DNA from: Microbaculum sp051390635 | GTDB taxonomy: Bacteria > Pseudomonadota > Alphaproteobacteria > Rhizobiales > Tepidamorphaceae | Reading direction: 5' to 3' | Assembly: GCF_051390635.1 (NCBI RefSeq) | Contig: NZ_JBPODT010000002.1 | Coordinates: 868,001-932,000, forward strand | DNA: 64,000 nt | Shown: in pieces, positions 50,578 through 59,767 of the stretch | Numbering within the stretch: the stretch's first letter is position 1 | How the letters are laid out: every line of letters begins with the position of its first letter | Made by a program: the position numbers and the translations under genes | The notes under the pieces: generated by a model | What the model was told of the DNA's origin: nothing | What the model saw: the letters and a program-made list of their open reading frames with translations, nothing else | Database searches by the model: none

Positions 50578-51669
50578 CTAGCCGTCTTCCTGGTACAGCA
50601 ACACAGTCGTTCCGATGAGCATGGCCACCAGAGGTGGTGTCCACGCAGCAGCAAACGGCGTCACCGCACCGGCGGCGCCGAGATCCCCCACCAACTTTGA
50701 AACTACATAAAGCACGAAGCCGGCAACCACGCCACCGAGAATCATTCGTCCGATATTGCCGAACCTGAACACGCGAAGCGAGACGGTTGCGGCAATCAGC
50801 ACCATTGCGCACAGGAGTAAAGGACGCGCTAAGAGAGTCTGATATTGCAGCTGGTACTGAAGGGCCGGCAAACCGGCCTTTCTGGCCGTATCGATCTGTT
50901 TGGGCAGGTCCCAGAACGAGATTGTGTCGGCGGATGCCAGCCGCTCGGAGACCTGCGTCTTGTCCAGATAGGTGCTGAGCAGATAGGAGCGGTGGAACTG
51001 GGGCGGCAGGCCGGGCTGAATCAGCCATCCGTTGTTAAGACGCCACCGTCCGTCTTCCAGAATGGCCGATTTGGCCTCGAATCGTTCGCGAAACGCGCCG
51101 TTCTGGTCGAAGATGATCGCGGTCACGCGGCGAAGCTTCCAGCCGTTCGGCGAAGCGCTCCTCGCGTGCAGCACGGACTGGCCGTCGACGCCGTCCTGGC
51201 GCAGCCAGATCGCCCGCCCGCCCCAGCCGAACGGGCCCGAATAGTCCCCGAATGATTCTTCGAACAGCGCCTCATGCCGCCCCTTCAGATTCGCCGCGAG
51301 CGGATTGTAGAGCGTCGTCGCCGCGATGCCGAGAACGAGCGCGATGATCAGCGCCGGCGCCGTGAACTGCCATACCGACAGACCGGCCGCGCGCGCCACG
51401 ACCAGCTCCAGGCTCTTGGTCAGCACCAGGAACGTCATCATCGCCGCGAACAGGACGGAGAAGGGCAGCACCAGCTCGGTCAGCGAGGGCAGGCGATAGA
51501 GCGAGAGCAGCAGCACGACGCCGATGCCGACATCGTGATTGCCGGCCCGGCGCAGGTTCTCCACCGTGTCGACCAGGAAGATCAGCGCGATACAGGTGCC
51601 GAACACCCCGATGAGGTTCAAAAGGAACCGCTTCGACATATAGGTCGCGAGGGTCTTGTCGAAGATCAT
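50578..51669 (-). CDS. lptG: LPS export permease LptG
   Basis: 363 residues of the YjgP/YjgQ family: three N-terminal transmembrane helices, a periplasmic beta-jellyroll (about 130-270) and three C-terminal helices. With LptF and the LptB ATPase (not in this window) it extracts LPS from the inner membrane. It overlaps lptF by four bases. Confidence 0.95.
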   Translation of the reverse strand: MIFDKTLATYMSKRFLLNLIGVFGTCIALIFLVDTVENLRRAGNHDVGIGVVLLLSLYRLPSLTELVLPFSVLFAAMMTFLVLTKSLELVVARAAGLSVWQFTAPALIIALVLGIAATTLYNPLAANLKGRHEALFEESFGDYSGPFGWGGRAIWLRQDGVDGQSVLHARSASPNGWKLRRVTAIIFDQNGAFRERFEAKSAILEDGRWRLNNGWLIQPGLPPQFHRSYLLSTYLDKTQVSERLASADTISFWDLPKQIDTARKAGLPALQYQLQYQTLLARPLLLCAMVLIAATVSLRVFRFGNIGRMILGGVVAGFVLYVVSKLVGDLGAAGAVTPFAAAWTPPLVAMLIGTTVLLYQEDG

Positions 51670-52898
51670 CGCGACGCCCCCCGGCCGGTGAGGCCGCCGC
51701 GGCGCATCAGGTCGGTCACCGCCTCTGAGATGGAGGCGAGCGCGCGCAAAGGCCTGAGGGTGTTGAGGTCGATCTTCGGCAACGTGGGAATCGCATCGGC
51801 GATCAGGGCCATCCGCTGCCCGTTGCCGAACGCCATCCAGGCGGCGCCGGCAATGCCGACGAGCGGCGTCACGTACATCGGAACCACCGCCCAGGCCTCG
51901 CGGGCGGCCATGTTCGACGCGCTGAAGCCGATCGTGCGCAGGATGGCCATGGCGGCGATCGCCAGGACGATCGAGTTGCCGCGTCCGGTGCGGTTGGTGC
52001 GCGGATAGCCGAGCGTGGCCAATGTGATGAACACGAAGGCGAGCGGGTAGAGGATGCTGGAGATCCGTTCATGGATCTCGGCCCGGAACTTGCCAGGAAA
52101 CTTCTGATAGTACTCGTCGTTCGGATCGGGATTCAGCAACTCCGACATGCGCATTTCGCGCGGCCGGTACGCCACTTCCCCGCTGCCGACCGTCAGGTTG
52201 GAAAGATCGAAGATATAGCGATCGAAATTGATGACCGTGATCTCTTCCGGTTTGCCTTCCTGCTGATGCATGCTGCCGCGGTGCATCGTCAGGTAGGCGC
52301 GCTCGCCGGTGCGCACGATGCGGCCTTCCTCGGCGAGATAGGTCATCAGCTTCTTCGGGTCGCGCTCGTCGTGGACCAGCAGGCCCGCCAGCGTGCCGTC
52401 GGGGTTTCGGTCGCGGATATGGAACGTCAGGCCGTTCTCGACCGTCGTGAACAGGCCTTCCTTGACGATGTAGGTCAGCACGTCGGCGCGGATCGAGGCG
52501 ATCGTGTTGCGCAGCGTTCGCGCGCTTTCCGGCATGACGTAGAGGCTGATGAAGCCGGTCAGGATCGTGACGATGAGACCGAGGACCACGAAGGGCTTGA
52601 AGACGATCCAGGGCGACGTGCCGGCGGCATGGACGATGACCAGCTCGCTGTCGGCATTGACGCGGTTTAGCGCGTAGAGGCAGGCGATGAACAGCGCCAC
52701 GGGCGCGATGACCATGATCAGCGCCGGCAGGGCGAGCATCGTCATATAGAGGAACAGCCACAGGGTCTGTCCCTGTGTGGTCAGCAGGTCGATTTCCTTG
52801 AGCGCCTGCGTAACCCACACGACGCCGGTCAGCACCAGGAGTGCTATCACGAAGGCGCCCGCGACGATGCGGAATATGTAGCGGCCGATAAGGTTCAT
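51666..52898 (-). CDS. lptF: LPS export permease LptF
   Basis: 410 residues, the same six-helix plus jellyroll layout as LptG. The N-terminus MNLIGRYIFRIVAGAF, the periplasmic domain with FDRYIFDLSNL, and C-terminal helices starting near SSILYPLAFVF are visible. It is the first gene of the lptF-lptG-lptD-surA-pdxA-rsmA unit, transcribed from the 223-base gap shared with pepA. Confidence 0.95.
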   Translation of the reverse strand: MNLIGRYIFRIVAGAFVIALLVLTGVVWVTQALKEIDLLTTQGQTLWLFLYMTMLALPALIMVIAPVALFIACLYALNRVNADSELVIVHAAGTSPWIVFKPFVVLGLIVTILTGFISLYVMPESARTLRNTIASIRADVLTYIVKEGLFTTVENGLTFHIRDRNPDGTLAGLLVHDERDPKKLMTYLAEEGRIVRTGERAYLTMHRGSMHQQEGKPEEITVINFDRYIFDLSNLTVGSGEVAYRPREMRMSELLNPDPNDEYYQKFPGKFRAEIHERISSILYPLAFVFITLATLGYPRTNRTGRGNSIVLAIAAMAILRTIGFSASNMAAREAWAVVPMYVTPLVGIAGAAWMAFGNGQRMALIADAIPTLPKIDLNTLRPLRALASISEAVTDLMRRGGLTGRGASR

Positions 52899-53025
52899 CC
52901 GCTTAAAGCCTTACGCGCCTCCAACTCGCCGGCACCACGCCGACCCTGCATTCGCTAATCCGTCTTGATGGCGAGAATGCGCCGTTTTCGGGCCGCGCTC
53001 GCGCACCGACGGTCCCGCCCCCTCG

Positions 53026-53045
53026 CACCATCTTGTCGGATGGTG
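53026..53045. promoter_or_regulatory. inverted repeat between lptF and pepA
   Basis: CACCAT-N8-ATGGTG, perfect 6-bp arms with an 8-base spacer, in the divergent 223-base promoter region 52899-53121. It could be an operator for either gene. I see no good sigma-70-type promoter pair there. Confidence 0.3.
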
Positions 53046-53121
53046 TATTGGGAGACGCTGCGCCGATCAAGCGATTGTAACATCTTGAAATAGATTTGAA
53101 CCAGTCGAGGTCCCATCTGCC

Positions 53122-54633
53122 ATGTCAGACCTGCCGAAAGTCAGTTTTTCGAAGCTTTCCGAGCCCTCCAAGGGTGTCGCCGTGCTGTTCGCGGGCGAAA
53201 AGGCCGCTTTCGGCCCCATCGGAAAGGCGCTCGACGACTCGTCCGGCGGCGCGCTGTCCAGGGCGGCGAAGACGGCCGAGTTCACCGGCAAGTCGAAATC
53301 GTTTCTCGACGTCATCGCGCCCGCCAACCTGGCCCTCGACCGGGTCCTCGTCGTGGGAACCGGCGACGCCGCGAAGCTCAAGGATCTAGACTGGCAGAAC
53401 CTCGGCGGGGCGATCGCCGCGCGGCTGACCAATGGCACGCAGACCGCGACGGTGGTGATGGAACTGGCCGACGGGACATCGCCCGGCGAGCAGGCCGCCG
53501 CTCTGCTCGGTGTCGGAGCCAAGCTCTCCGCCTACCGTTTCGACCGTTACAAGAAAAAGAAGCCGGACGACGAAAAGCCGAAGAATCCGCCGCGCAACGT
53601 CGTGGTGGCGACGGATGGCCACACCGCCGCCCGCAAGGCGTTCGCGCGGCTCGATGCGGTCAGCGACGGCACACTGCTCGCCCGTGATCTGGTCAACGAG
53701 CCTGCCAACGTGCTCGGCCCCGAGGAATTCGCCAAGCGGGCGAAGGCGCTGACGTCTCTCGGCGTCGACGTGACGGTCCTCGACGAGAAGGAAATGGGCC
53801 GGCTCAAGATGAACGCGCTGCTGGCGGTCGGGCAGGGCAGTGCGCGCGAGAGCCGGGTCGTCGTGATGCGCTGGAACGGTCTCGGCAAGACCTCGAAGAA
53901 GAAGCCCGTCGTCTTCGTCGGCAAGGGCGTCGTCTTCGATACCGGCGGCATCTCCATCAAGCCGGCCGCGGGCATGGAGGACATGAAGGGCGACATGGCG
54001 GGCGCGGCCTGCGTCGTCGGCCTCATGCACGCGCTCGCCGCGCGCAAGGCAAAGGTCAACGCGGTCGGCGTCATCGGTCTCGTCGAGAACATGCCCGACG
54101 GCCTGGCGCAGCGTCCCGGCGATATCGTCACCTCGATGTCGGGCCAGACCATCGAGGTCATCAATACGGACGCCGAAGGCCGTCTGGTGCTTGCCGACGC
54201 GCTGACCTACGTCCAGAAGAAGTTCAAGCCGGGCTTCATCATCGACCTCGCGACCCTGACCGGCGCCATCATCGTTGCGCTCGGCCACGAATATGCCGGC
54301 ATGTTCGCCAACGACGACGAACTTGCCGCGCGTCTCACCGCCGCCGGCGAGGCGACGGGCGAGAAGGTCTGGCGGATGCCGCTCGGGCCCCAATACGACA
54401 AGATGATCGACTCCCGCTTCGCCGACATCAAGAACACCGGCGGCCGATTCGCGGGCTCGATCACCGCGGCGCAGTTCCTCAAGCGCTTCGTCGACGACGA
54501 GACACCATGGGCCCATCTCGACATCGCCGGAACCGGCATGGCCTCGCCGAAGACCGACGTCAGCAAGACCTGGGCCTCCGGTTTCGGGGTCGGCCTGCTC
54601 GACCGGCTGGTTGCCGACAACTACGAGGATTAG
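53122..54633 (+). CDS. pepA: leucyl aminopeptidase
   Basis: 503 residues, M17 family. The signature NTDAEGRLVLADAL is intact, with metal ligands in VFVGKGVVFDTGGISIK (Lys, Asp) and MKGDMAGAA. It removes N-terminal residues in the cytoplasm as a hexamer. A Lys-rich stretch (YKKKKPDD, near 148) is a charged loop. A hairpin (GCGGCCG/CGGCCGC) in the 33-base gap separates it from holC. Confidence 0.96.
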   Translation: MSDLPKVSFSKLSEPSKGVAVLFAGEKAAFGPIGKALDDSSGGALSRAAKTAEFTGKSKSFLDVIAPANLALDRVLVVGTGDAAKLKDLDWQNLGGAIAARLTNGTQTATVVMELADGTSPGEQAAALLGVGAKLSAYRFDRYKKKKPDDEKPKNPPRNVVVATDGHTAARKAFARLDAVSDGTLLARDLVNEPANVLGPEEFAKRAKALTSLGVDVTVLDEKEMGRLKMNALLAVGQGSARESRVVVMRWNGLGKTSKKKPVVFVGKGVVFDTGGISIKPAAGMEDMKGDMAGAACVVGLMHALAARKAKVNAVGVIGLVENMPDGLAQRPGDIVTSMSGQTIEVINTDAEGRLVLADALTYVQKKFKPGFIIDLATLTGAIIVALGHEYAGMFANDDELAARLTAAGEATGEKVWRMPLGPQYDKMIDSRFADIKNTGGRFAGSITAAQFLKRFVDDETPWAHLDIAGTGMASPKTDVSKTWASGFGVGLLDRLVADNYED

Positions 54634-54666
54634 TGGCGGCCGGCCCGGCCGCGGGACGCGAAGGCC

Positions 54667-55116
54667 ATGACCGAGGTCCTGTTCTATCATCTGGAACGCC
54701 GCCCGCTCGAGGCGGTCCTGCCCGCGCTCCTGGAGAAATGCCTCGAGCGCGGCTGGAAGGCGGTGGTACAGGGCGGCACGGCCGAGCGCCTCGACGCAAT
54801 CGACGGGGTTTTGTGGACCTATCGCGAGGATTCCTTCCTTCCCCATGGAACGGTGGCCGACGGGGATCCGGCGTTTCAGCCGATCTATCTGACGACCGAC
54901 ACCGACAACCTGAACGACGCGACGGTCCGCTTCCTGGTTGACGGCGCCGAACCGCCGGATCTCGCCGGTTACGAGCGGGCGATCTTCATTTTCGACGGCC
55001 GTGACGAGGAGGCGGTTTCGCAGGCACGCGTTCAATGGAAGCAGGCCAGCGGCCAGGGGCACGACGTGACCTACTGGCAGCAGAACGACGCCGGCCGCTG
55101 GGAGCGCAAGGCGTGA
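54667..55116 (+). CDS. holC: DNA polymerase III subunit chi
   Basis: 149 residues. The family's start MTEVLFYHL and central DGVLWTYREDSFLPHG, then LTTDTDNLN, are clear. Chi links the clamp loader to SSB. The conserved pepA-holC pairing supports it. Its stop overlaps the next gene (GTGA). Confidence 0.93.
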   Translation: MTEVLFYHLERRPLEAVLPALLEKCLERGWKAVVQGGTAERLDAIDGVLWTYREDSFLPHGTVADGDPAFQPIYLTTDTDNLNDATVRFLVDGAEPPDLAGYERAIFIFDGRDEEAVSQARVQWKQASGQGHDVTYWQQNDAGRWERKA

Positions 55117-55745
55117 CCGGGTCGGACGGGCGCGGAGACCGGCTGGCCTGGTTCGACGAGCTCTATCGCCGCGCCGGCGACGATGCCGATGCCGTGCCCT
55201 GGTCCCGCACCGGACCGCACCCGGGGCTGGATCGCTGGGCGAAATCCGCGGTCGGCCAGGGCGCCGGTCATACCGGCAGGGCGATCGATGTCGGTTGCGG
55301 GCTTGGCGACAACGCGGAGTTTCTCGCCGGCCTGGGCTACGACGTGACGGCCTTCGACCTGTCCGAAACCGCGATCGGCTGGGCGAAACGCCGGTTTGCC
55401 GAAACGACCGTGGATTATGCGGTCGCCGACCTGTTCTCGCTGCCTGCCGCGTGGCTCGGGGCCTTCGATCTCGTCAGCGAGGTCTACACATTGCAGGCGC
55501 TGCCCGCCGACCTTCGCCAACGGGCGCTGCGGGCGATCGCCGGTCTGGTCGCACCCGGCGGGCGCATCGTCGTCGTTTGCCTGGCCCGGGACGAGGACGA
55601 GCATGCCGACGGGCCGCCGTGGCCGCTGGCGCGATCGGAACTGTCTGGATTTGGCGATGCCGGATTGGTGCTGGCCTCCTTCGATGAGGCGAGGCTCGGC
55701 GACAACCAGCGACGCCATTTCATCGCCGTCTACGAGAGGACATAG
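55113..55745 (+). CDS. class I SAM-dependent methyltransferase
   Basis: 210 residues from a GTG overlapping the holC stop. SAM motif I is AIDVGCGLGDNAEFLA, motif II TAFDLSETAI, and a later ASDL-like segment is DLFSLP. WSRTGPHPGLDRWA at the N-terminus resembles thiopurine/tellurite-type methyltransferases, so a small-molecule substrate is likely. It is coupled to holC. Confidence 0.85.
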   Translation: MTGSDGRGDRLAWFDELYRRAGDDADAVPWSRTGPHPGLDRWAKSAVGQGAGHTGRAIDVGCGLGDNAEFLAGLGYDVTAFDLSETAIGWAKRRFAETTVDYAVADLFSLPAAWLGAFDLVSEVYTLQALPADLRQRALRAIAGLVAPGGRIVVVCLARDEDEHADGPPWPLARSELSGFGDAGLVLASFDEARLGDNQRRHFIAVYERT

Positions 55746-55862
55746 CCGGAACCGAAAGCCGTTCGGCTCTCGGCTTCAATCGATGCCCGCTCGGTCCCGC
55801 CTTTGCGCGGATTCACTGAGGCGGCGGGCACGTGGCCGTCCGGACCGTCGTACCGTTTATGT

Positions 55863-57740
55863 CTAGGCCGTGGCTCCCTCGAGCGCGGCACCGGCGTCCA
55901 GCCAGTCTTCCTCCGCCGCGGCGAGGGCTTCGACCGTGCGTGCCCGTTCGCGCGACAGGTCGGCGCCCTTGGCCGGATCCTTCGTGAACAGATCCGGGTC
56001 GGCGAGGCGACCGTCGAGATCGGCGATCTTCGATTGCAGCGTCTCCATCCGTTTCTCGGCGCTCTTCTGCCGATTGCGCAGCGGCTGCAATTCGGCGCGC
56101 TTCTGCGCCGCCGCGCGGCGCTGATCGCCCCGATTGGCGGTGATCGTTATCGTTTCGGTGTTTTCCGGTACCGAGTCGTCGCCGGACAGGACCCGCTTGC
56201 GGTAGTCCTCCATGTCGCCGTCGAACGGCACGACGGTGCCGCCGGTGACCAGCCAGAGCCGGTCCACCGTCGTCTCGATCAGATGCCGGTCGTGGCTGAT
56301 GACGATGACCGCGCCTTCGTACTCGGCGAGCGCCCGCACCAGCGCCTCGCGTGCGTCGACGTCGAGGTGGTTGGTCGGCTCGTCGAGGATCAGCAGATGC
56401 GGACCGAAGAAGGTGGCCAGTCCGAGCAGAAGCCGCGCCTTTTCGCCGCCCGAGAGCTTGCTGGCCGGAATATCCGCCTTTTCGATACCGAATCCGAGTT
56501 GTGCGGCCTTCGAGCGCACCTCGGCTTCCTTGGCGTCCGGCATCAGCCGGCGCACCTGTTCGGTCGGCGACAGGTCCGCGGAGAGCTCGTCGAGCTGATG
56601 CTGGGCGAAGAAGCCGACGGTGAGCCTGTCGGCGGCGTGCATCCGTCCGTCGCTGGACTGCAACCGGCCGGACAACAGCTTGGCCAGCGTGCTCTTGCCG
56701 TTACCGTTAGATCCCAGCAATCCGATGCGGTCGTCATGATCGAGCCTGAGGCTCAGGTGCCGCAAGACCGGCTTGTCTTCGTAGCCCACCGCGGCGCTGT
56801 CGAGCTGGATGATCGGCGAGGCCAACGGTTTCTCGGGCGAGGGGAAGTTGAACGGGCGAACGGACCCGTCGACGAGCGCCTCGATCGGCTCCATCTTCGA
56901 CAGCGCCTTCAGGCGGCTCTGCGCCTGCCGCGCCTTCGAGGCCTTGTAGCGGAACCGGTCGACGAAGGCCTGCATGTGCTTGCGCTGCTCGTCCTGTTTC
57001 CTACGCGCCTTTTCGGCGAGTGCCTGTTTCTCGCGCCGCTGCCGCTCGAACTGGTCGTAGGTGCCGCGATAGACGGTGAGCGATCCCTGATCGAGGTGGA
57101 CGATGGTGTCCACGGCCGTGTTGAGCAGATCGCGGTCGTGGCTGATGACGATCATCGTGTGCGGATAGCGGGCGAGATAGCTCTCCAGCCACAGCGTGCC
57201 TTCGAGATCGAGGTAGTTGGTCGGCTCGTCCAGCAGCAGGAGGTCCGGTTCGGTGAACAGCACGGCCGCGAGCGCCACCCGCATCCGCCAGCCGCCGGAG
57301 AAGGATTCCAGCGGGCGCTGCTGCGCGGCCTGGTCGAAGCCTAGGCCGGAGAGGATTCGGGCCGCCCGCGACTCCGCCGAATAGGCGTCGATCTCGCTCA
57401 GGCGCGCGTGGATTTCGCCGATCCGTGTCCCGTCCTGCGTCGAGTCCGCCTCCGCCATCAGGCGCGCGCGCTCGGTGTCGGCCGACAGCACGAAGTCGAT
57501 CAGCGAGGTCGGGCCCGCCGGCGCTTCCTGTTCCACCGTGCCGATCCGCGCTTTCGCCGGGAAGCCGACCGTTCCCGACTCCGCGGCGACCTCGCCCTTG
57601 ATGAGTCGGAACAGGGTCGTCTTGCCGGTCCCGTTGCGCCCGACGAGACCCGCCCGCGCGCCGGCGGGCAGGATTACGGTGGCGCCGTTCAACAGCGTGC
57701 GGCCGGCGATGCGGTAGGTAAGGTCGGTGATCTGCAGCAT
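55863..57740 (-). CDS. ABC-F family ATPase (Uup/YheS-like)
   Basis: 625 residues with two ABC ATPase domains and no membrane segments. Walker A sites are GRNGTGKTTL and GSNGNGKSTL, with signatures SGGWRMR and LSGGEKARL. The inter-domain linker (about 225-300) is highly charged, as in ABC-F translation factors that act at the ribosomal E site. A C-terminal coiled coil of about 85 residues (RRAAAQKRAELQPLRNRQ) resembles Uup/YheS. It is not an exporter. It is convergent with the methyltransferase gene. Confidence 0.92.
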   Translation of the reverse strand: MLQITDLTYRIAGRTLLNGATVILPAGARAGLVGRNGTGKTTLFRLIKGEVAAESGTVGFPAKARIGTVEQEAPAGPTSLIDFVLSADTERARLMAEADSTQDGTRIGEIHARLSEIDAYSAESRAARILSGLGFDQAAQQRPLESFSGGWRMRVALAAVLFTEPDLLLLDEPTNYLDLEGTLWLESYLARYPHTMIVISHDRDLLNTAVDTIVHLDQGSLTVYRGTYDQFERQRREKQALAEKARRKQDEQRKHMQAFVDRFRYKASKARQAQSRLKALSKMEPIEALVDGSVRPFNFPSPEKPLASPIIQLDSAAVGYEDKPVLRHLSLRLDHDDRIGLLGSNGNGKSTLAKLLSGRLQSSDGRMHAADRLTVGFFAQHQLDELSADLSPTEQVRRLMPDAKEAEVRSKAAQLGFGIEKADIPASKLSGGEKARLLLGLATFFGPHLLILDEPTNHLDVDAREALVRALAEYEGAVIVISHDRHLIETTVDRLWLVTGGTVVPFDGDMEDYRKRVLSGDDSVPENTETITITANRGDQRRAAAQKRAELQPLRNRQKSAEKRMETLQSKIADLDGRLADPDLFTKDPAKGADLSRERARTVEALAAAEEDWLDAGAALEGATA

Positions 57741-57893
57741 GGCGCTTATTTGCAGGTTGCCGGGGCTCTCGGCAAGGCCCCGCGCCTCTCTCTTTTGGTC
57801 ATTCTGCCGTTTGGTCCGCTCGTGCTAGCATTTTCCGGCCGGCCCCGTGTGGGCTGGCGTTTTACGGGGAACCGAAAAGAGGGAGAGCGAACA

Positions 57894-58715
57894 ATGTGCG
57901 TACCTGGCTGTCATGAAGCGGTAATGCATCAGTTGAGCCGTCGCGGTTTCTTCAAGGGGGTGGGAGCAGCCGCGCTGGCTGCGACTGCGGTGCCGGCGGC
58001 CGTGGCGCCGGCGCGGGCCGCCCCGACGAGCTTCTCCAAGGTCGTCGACCTGACCCATGCGCTGCCGGAGGACTTCCCGACCTTCTTTGGCCAGCCTCAG
58101 CTTGAGATCGAGAACGTCTACAAGTTCGACAAGGACGGCTTCAATCTGAACATCTGGCATCTCAACGAGCACACCGGCACCCACATGGACGCGCCGATCC
58201 ATTTCTCCAAGGACGGCCAGACCGCCGATCAGGTCGAAGTCGAGAAGCTCGTCGTTCCGATCGCCGTAATCGACGTGAAGGCGAAGGCCGCGGAGAACGC
58301 CGACTATCAGTTGACGCCCGACGACATCGCCGCCTGGGAGAGCGCCAACGGCCAGCTTCCGGACGGCTGCTGCGTCGCCATGAACTCCGGCTGGGACGCG
58401 CACGTGAAGAGCGACAAGTTCCGGAATGCCGACGGCGACGGCGTCATGCACTTCCCTGGCTTCCACGCGGAAGCCGCCGACATGATGATCAAGGACCGCA
58501 ACGTCCTCGGCATGGCGGTCGATACGCTGTCGCTCGACTTCGGCGGATCGAAGGATTTCAAGACCCACTACACCTGGCTGCCATCCGGTCGCTGGGGCAT
58601 GGAATGTATCGCCAATCTCGACGCGATACCCGCAACCGGCGCCACACTTGTCGTCGGGGCACCGAAAATTGTAGGAGCGACGGGCGGCCCAAGTCGTCTG
58701 ATCGCGCTGATTTGA
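57894..58715 (+). CDS. Tat-exported cyclase family protein (kynurenine formamidase-like)
   Basis: 273 residues. A twin-arginine signal (SRRGFFKG, about 16-23, then a hydrophobic stretch ending ARA) precedes a cyclase-fold domain with the metal-binding HTGTHMDAPIHF motif and a later FPGFHAEAA. Such proteins hydrolyse cyclic amides or formamides, but the substrate here is unknown. Two Cys lie before the Tat motif. GGGAGAG is eight bases before the ATG at 57894. It begins an accessory patch between the ABC-F gene and ndk. Confidence 0.87.
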   Translation: MCVPGCHEAVMHQLSRRGFFKGVGAAALAATAVPAAVAPARAAPTSFSKVVDLTHALPEDFPTFFGQPQLEIENVYKFDKDGFNLNIWHLNEHTGTHMDAPIHFSKDGQTADQVEVEKLVVPIAVIDVKAKAAENADYQLTPDDIAAWESANGQLPDGCCVAMNSGWDAHVKSDKFRNADGDGVMHFPGFHAEAADMMIKDRNVLGMAVDTLSLDFGGSKDFKTHYTWLPSGRWGMECIANLDAIPATGATLVVGAPKIVGATGGPSRLIALI

Positions 58716-58805
58716 CGTACCGGGCCGGTGGAGCGTTTCCGCCGGCCCACTAATCTTCTGGTTTTCGGCGGCGGGGCGCGCGTTGAACTCAAGGAGGCTT
58801 TCGCC

Positions 58806-59189
58806 ATGCGGATATTAGCGCTTGCACTGTTCGCCGTCGCCCTGGCTCTTCCGAGCACGGCATTCGCCGAGGGCCCGGGTAGCTTTGCCCGCTACAAGGG
58901 ATATTACGGCGGGGCCATACGCCTCGAAGCGAACTATGTGGCCCGCGACACCTGCCAGGCGGCGATCGATGCCCGACGCGGCGCACCGCCAGGCCAGGCC
59001 GTCGCGCCGCTGACGATCCCCGTCACCATCGTCATCGGCCCCAATCCGCGCGGCTGCGGCCAGAGCCGCCTCGTCCAGAGGGTGATGACGGTCGGCGGCC
59101 CCACCAGCACCGAGCTGATCCAGATTTTCTTCGTCAATCCCGCCGGCCGTATCCTGAAAATAGAGAAAATCTCAATCTCGACATTTTAG
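58806..59189 (+). CDS. small secreted protein, unknown function
   Basis: 127 residues. A 22-residue signal peptide (MRILALALFAVALALP, cut after AFA) and a strong AAGGAGG site eight bases before the ATG indicate a real gene. The mature part is mostly beta-strand-like with two Cys. Its C-terminal pattern (hydrophobic pair, aromatic, then P-G-R/K, I, EK, I-S) also occurs in the next protein, so the two are probably distant paralogues. Confidence 0.75.
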   Translation: MRILALALFAVALALPSTAFAEGPGSFARYKGYYGGAIRLEANYVARDTCQAAIDARRGAPPGQAVAPLTIPVTIVIGPNPRGCGQSRLVQRVMTVGGPTSTELIQIFFVNPAGRILKIEKISISTF

Positions 59190-59210
59190 TCTGGCAAATG
59201 AACGAAACGA

Positions 59211-59236
59211 GGGCCCCGGCGTCGCACCCGGGGCCC
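59211..59236 (+). other. hairpin between the two small secreted-protein genes
   Basis: GGGCCCCGG/CCGGGGCCC, a 9-bp perfect stem with an 8-base loop, 21 bases after the first gene's stop. There is no T-run. It could lower expression of the second gene or shield the 3' end of the first. Confidence 0.45.
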
Positions 59237-59279
59237 GAGTCGTGCGATAATCGTGCTCGCCGAAACTGTGAGGGCTTAT

Positions 59280-59741
59280 ATGCCGTTTTCAAAACTGACC
59301 GGGCTCCGGAGCCTGTTCGCCGCGACCGCGCTGGTCGCGATGTCGTCCGCATCCGCTATCGCAGGGCCGCCGTTCTGGGGCGCGACCTACGCGACCAGCT
59401 ACGGCGTCGACGCGCCGGACAGGTTTGGCGGTGGCCTGCCGGTTCATGTCTCGGCGCGCCTGCCGGGCAATCTGGCCTGCACGCGTCTCGTCAGCGCGAA
59501 GCTCAACGACCCGCCGCCCTATCCGCGTGTCACCGACTCGCTTCGTGCCGCGCGTGTCGACGTGGTGGTGGAACCGTCGTCCTGTCCGCCGGACGGAAAG
59601 GCCAGCTGGTTGAAGTTCGTCGTTCCGCACCCCGTCCAGGCCGATATCCTCAACCTCGTCTACATGACGCCGGACGGAAAAGTGATCCACAGCGAAAAGG
59701 TGCACATTTCCCTGGGCACCGGCGGCAAGTACGCGAAGTAG
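59280..59741 (+). CDS. small secreted protein, unknown function (paralogue of the preceding gene)
   Basis: 153 residues. Signal peptide of about 28 residues (LFAATALVAMSSASAIAG) and a mature part with two Cys (LACTRL, PSSCPPD). The C-terminal pattern LNLVYMTPDGKVIHSEKVHIS aligns in spacing with LIQIFFVNPAGRILKIEKISIS of the upstream protein. No known domain recognised. Confidence 0.72.
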   Translation: MPFSKLTGLRSLFAATALVAMSSASAIAGPPFWGATYATSYGVDAPDRFGGGLPVHVSARLPGNLACTRLVSAKLNDPPPYPRVTDSLRAARVDVVVEPSSCPPDGKASWLKFVVPHPVQADILNLVYMTPDGKVIHSEKVHISLGTGGKYAK

Positions 59742-59767
59742 CGCGACGTGCGGCGCGATCCGGTTTC

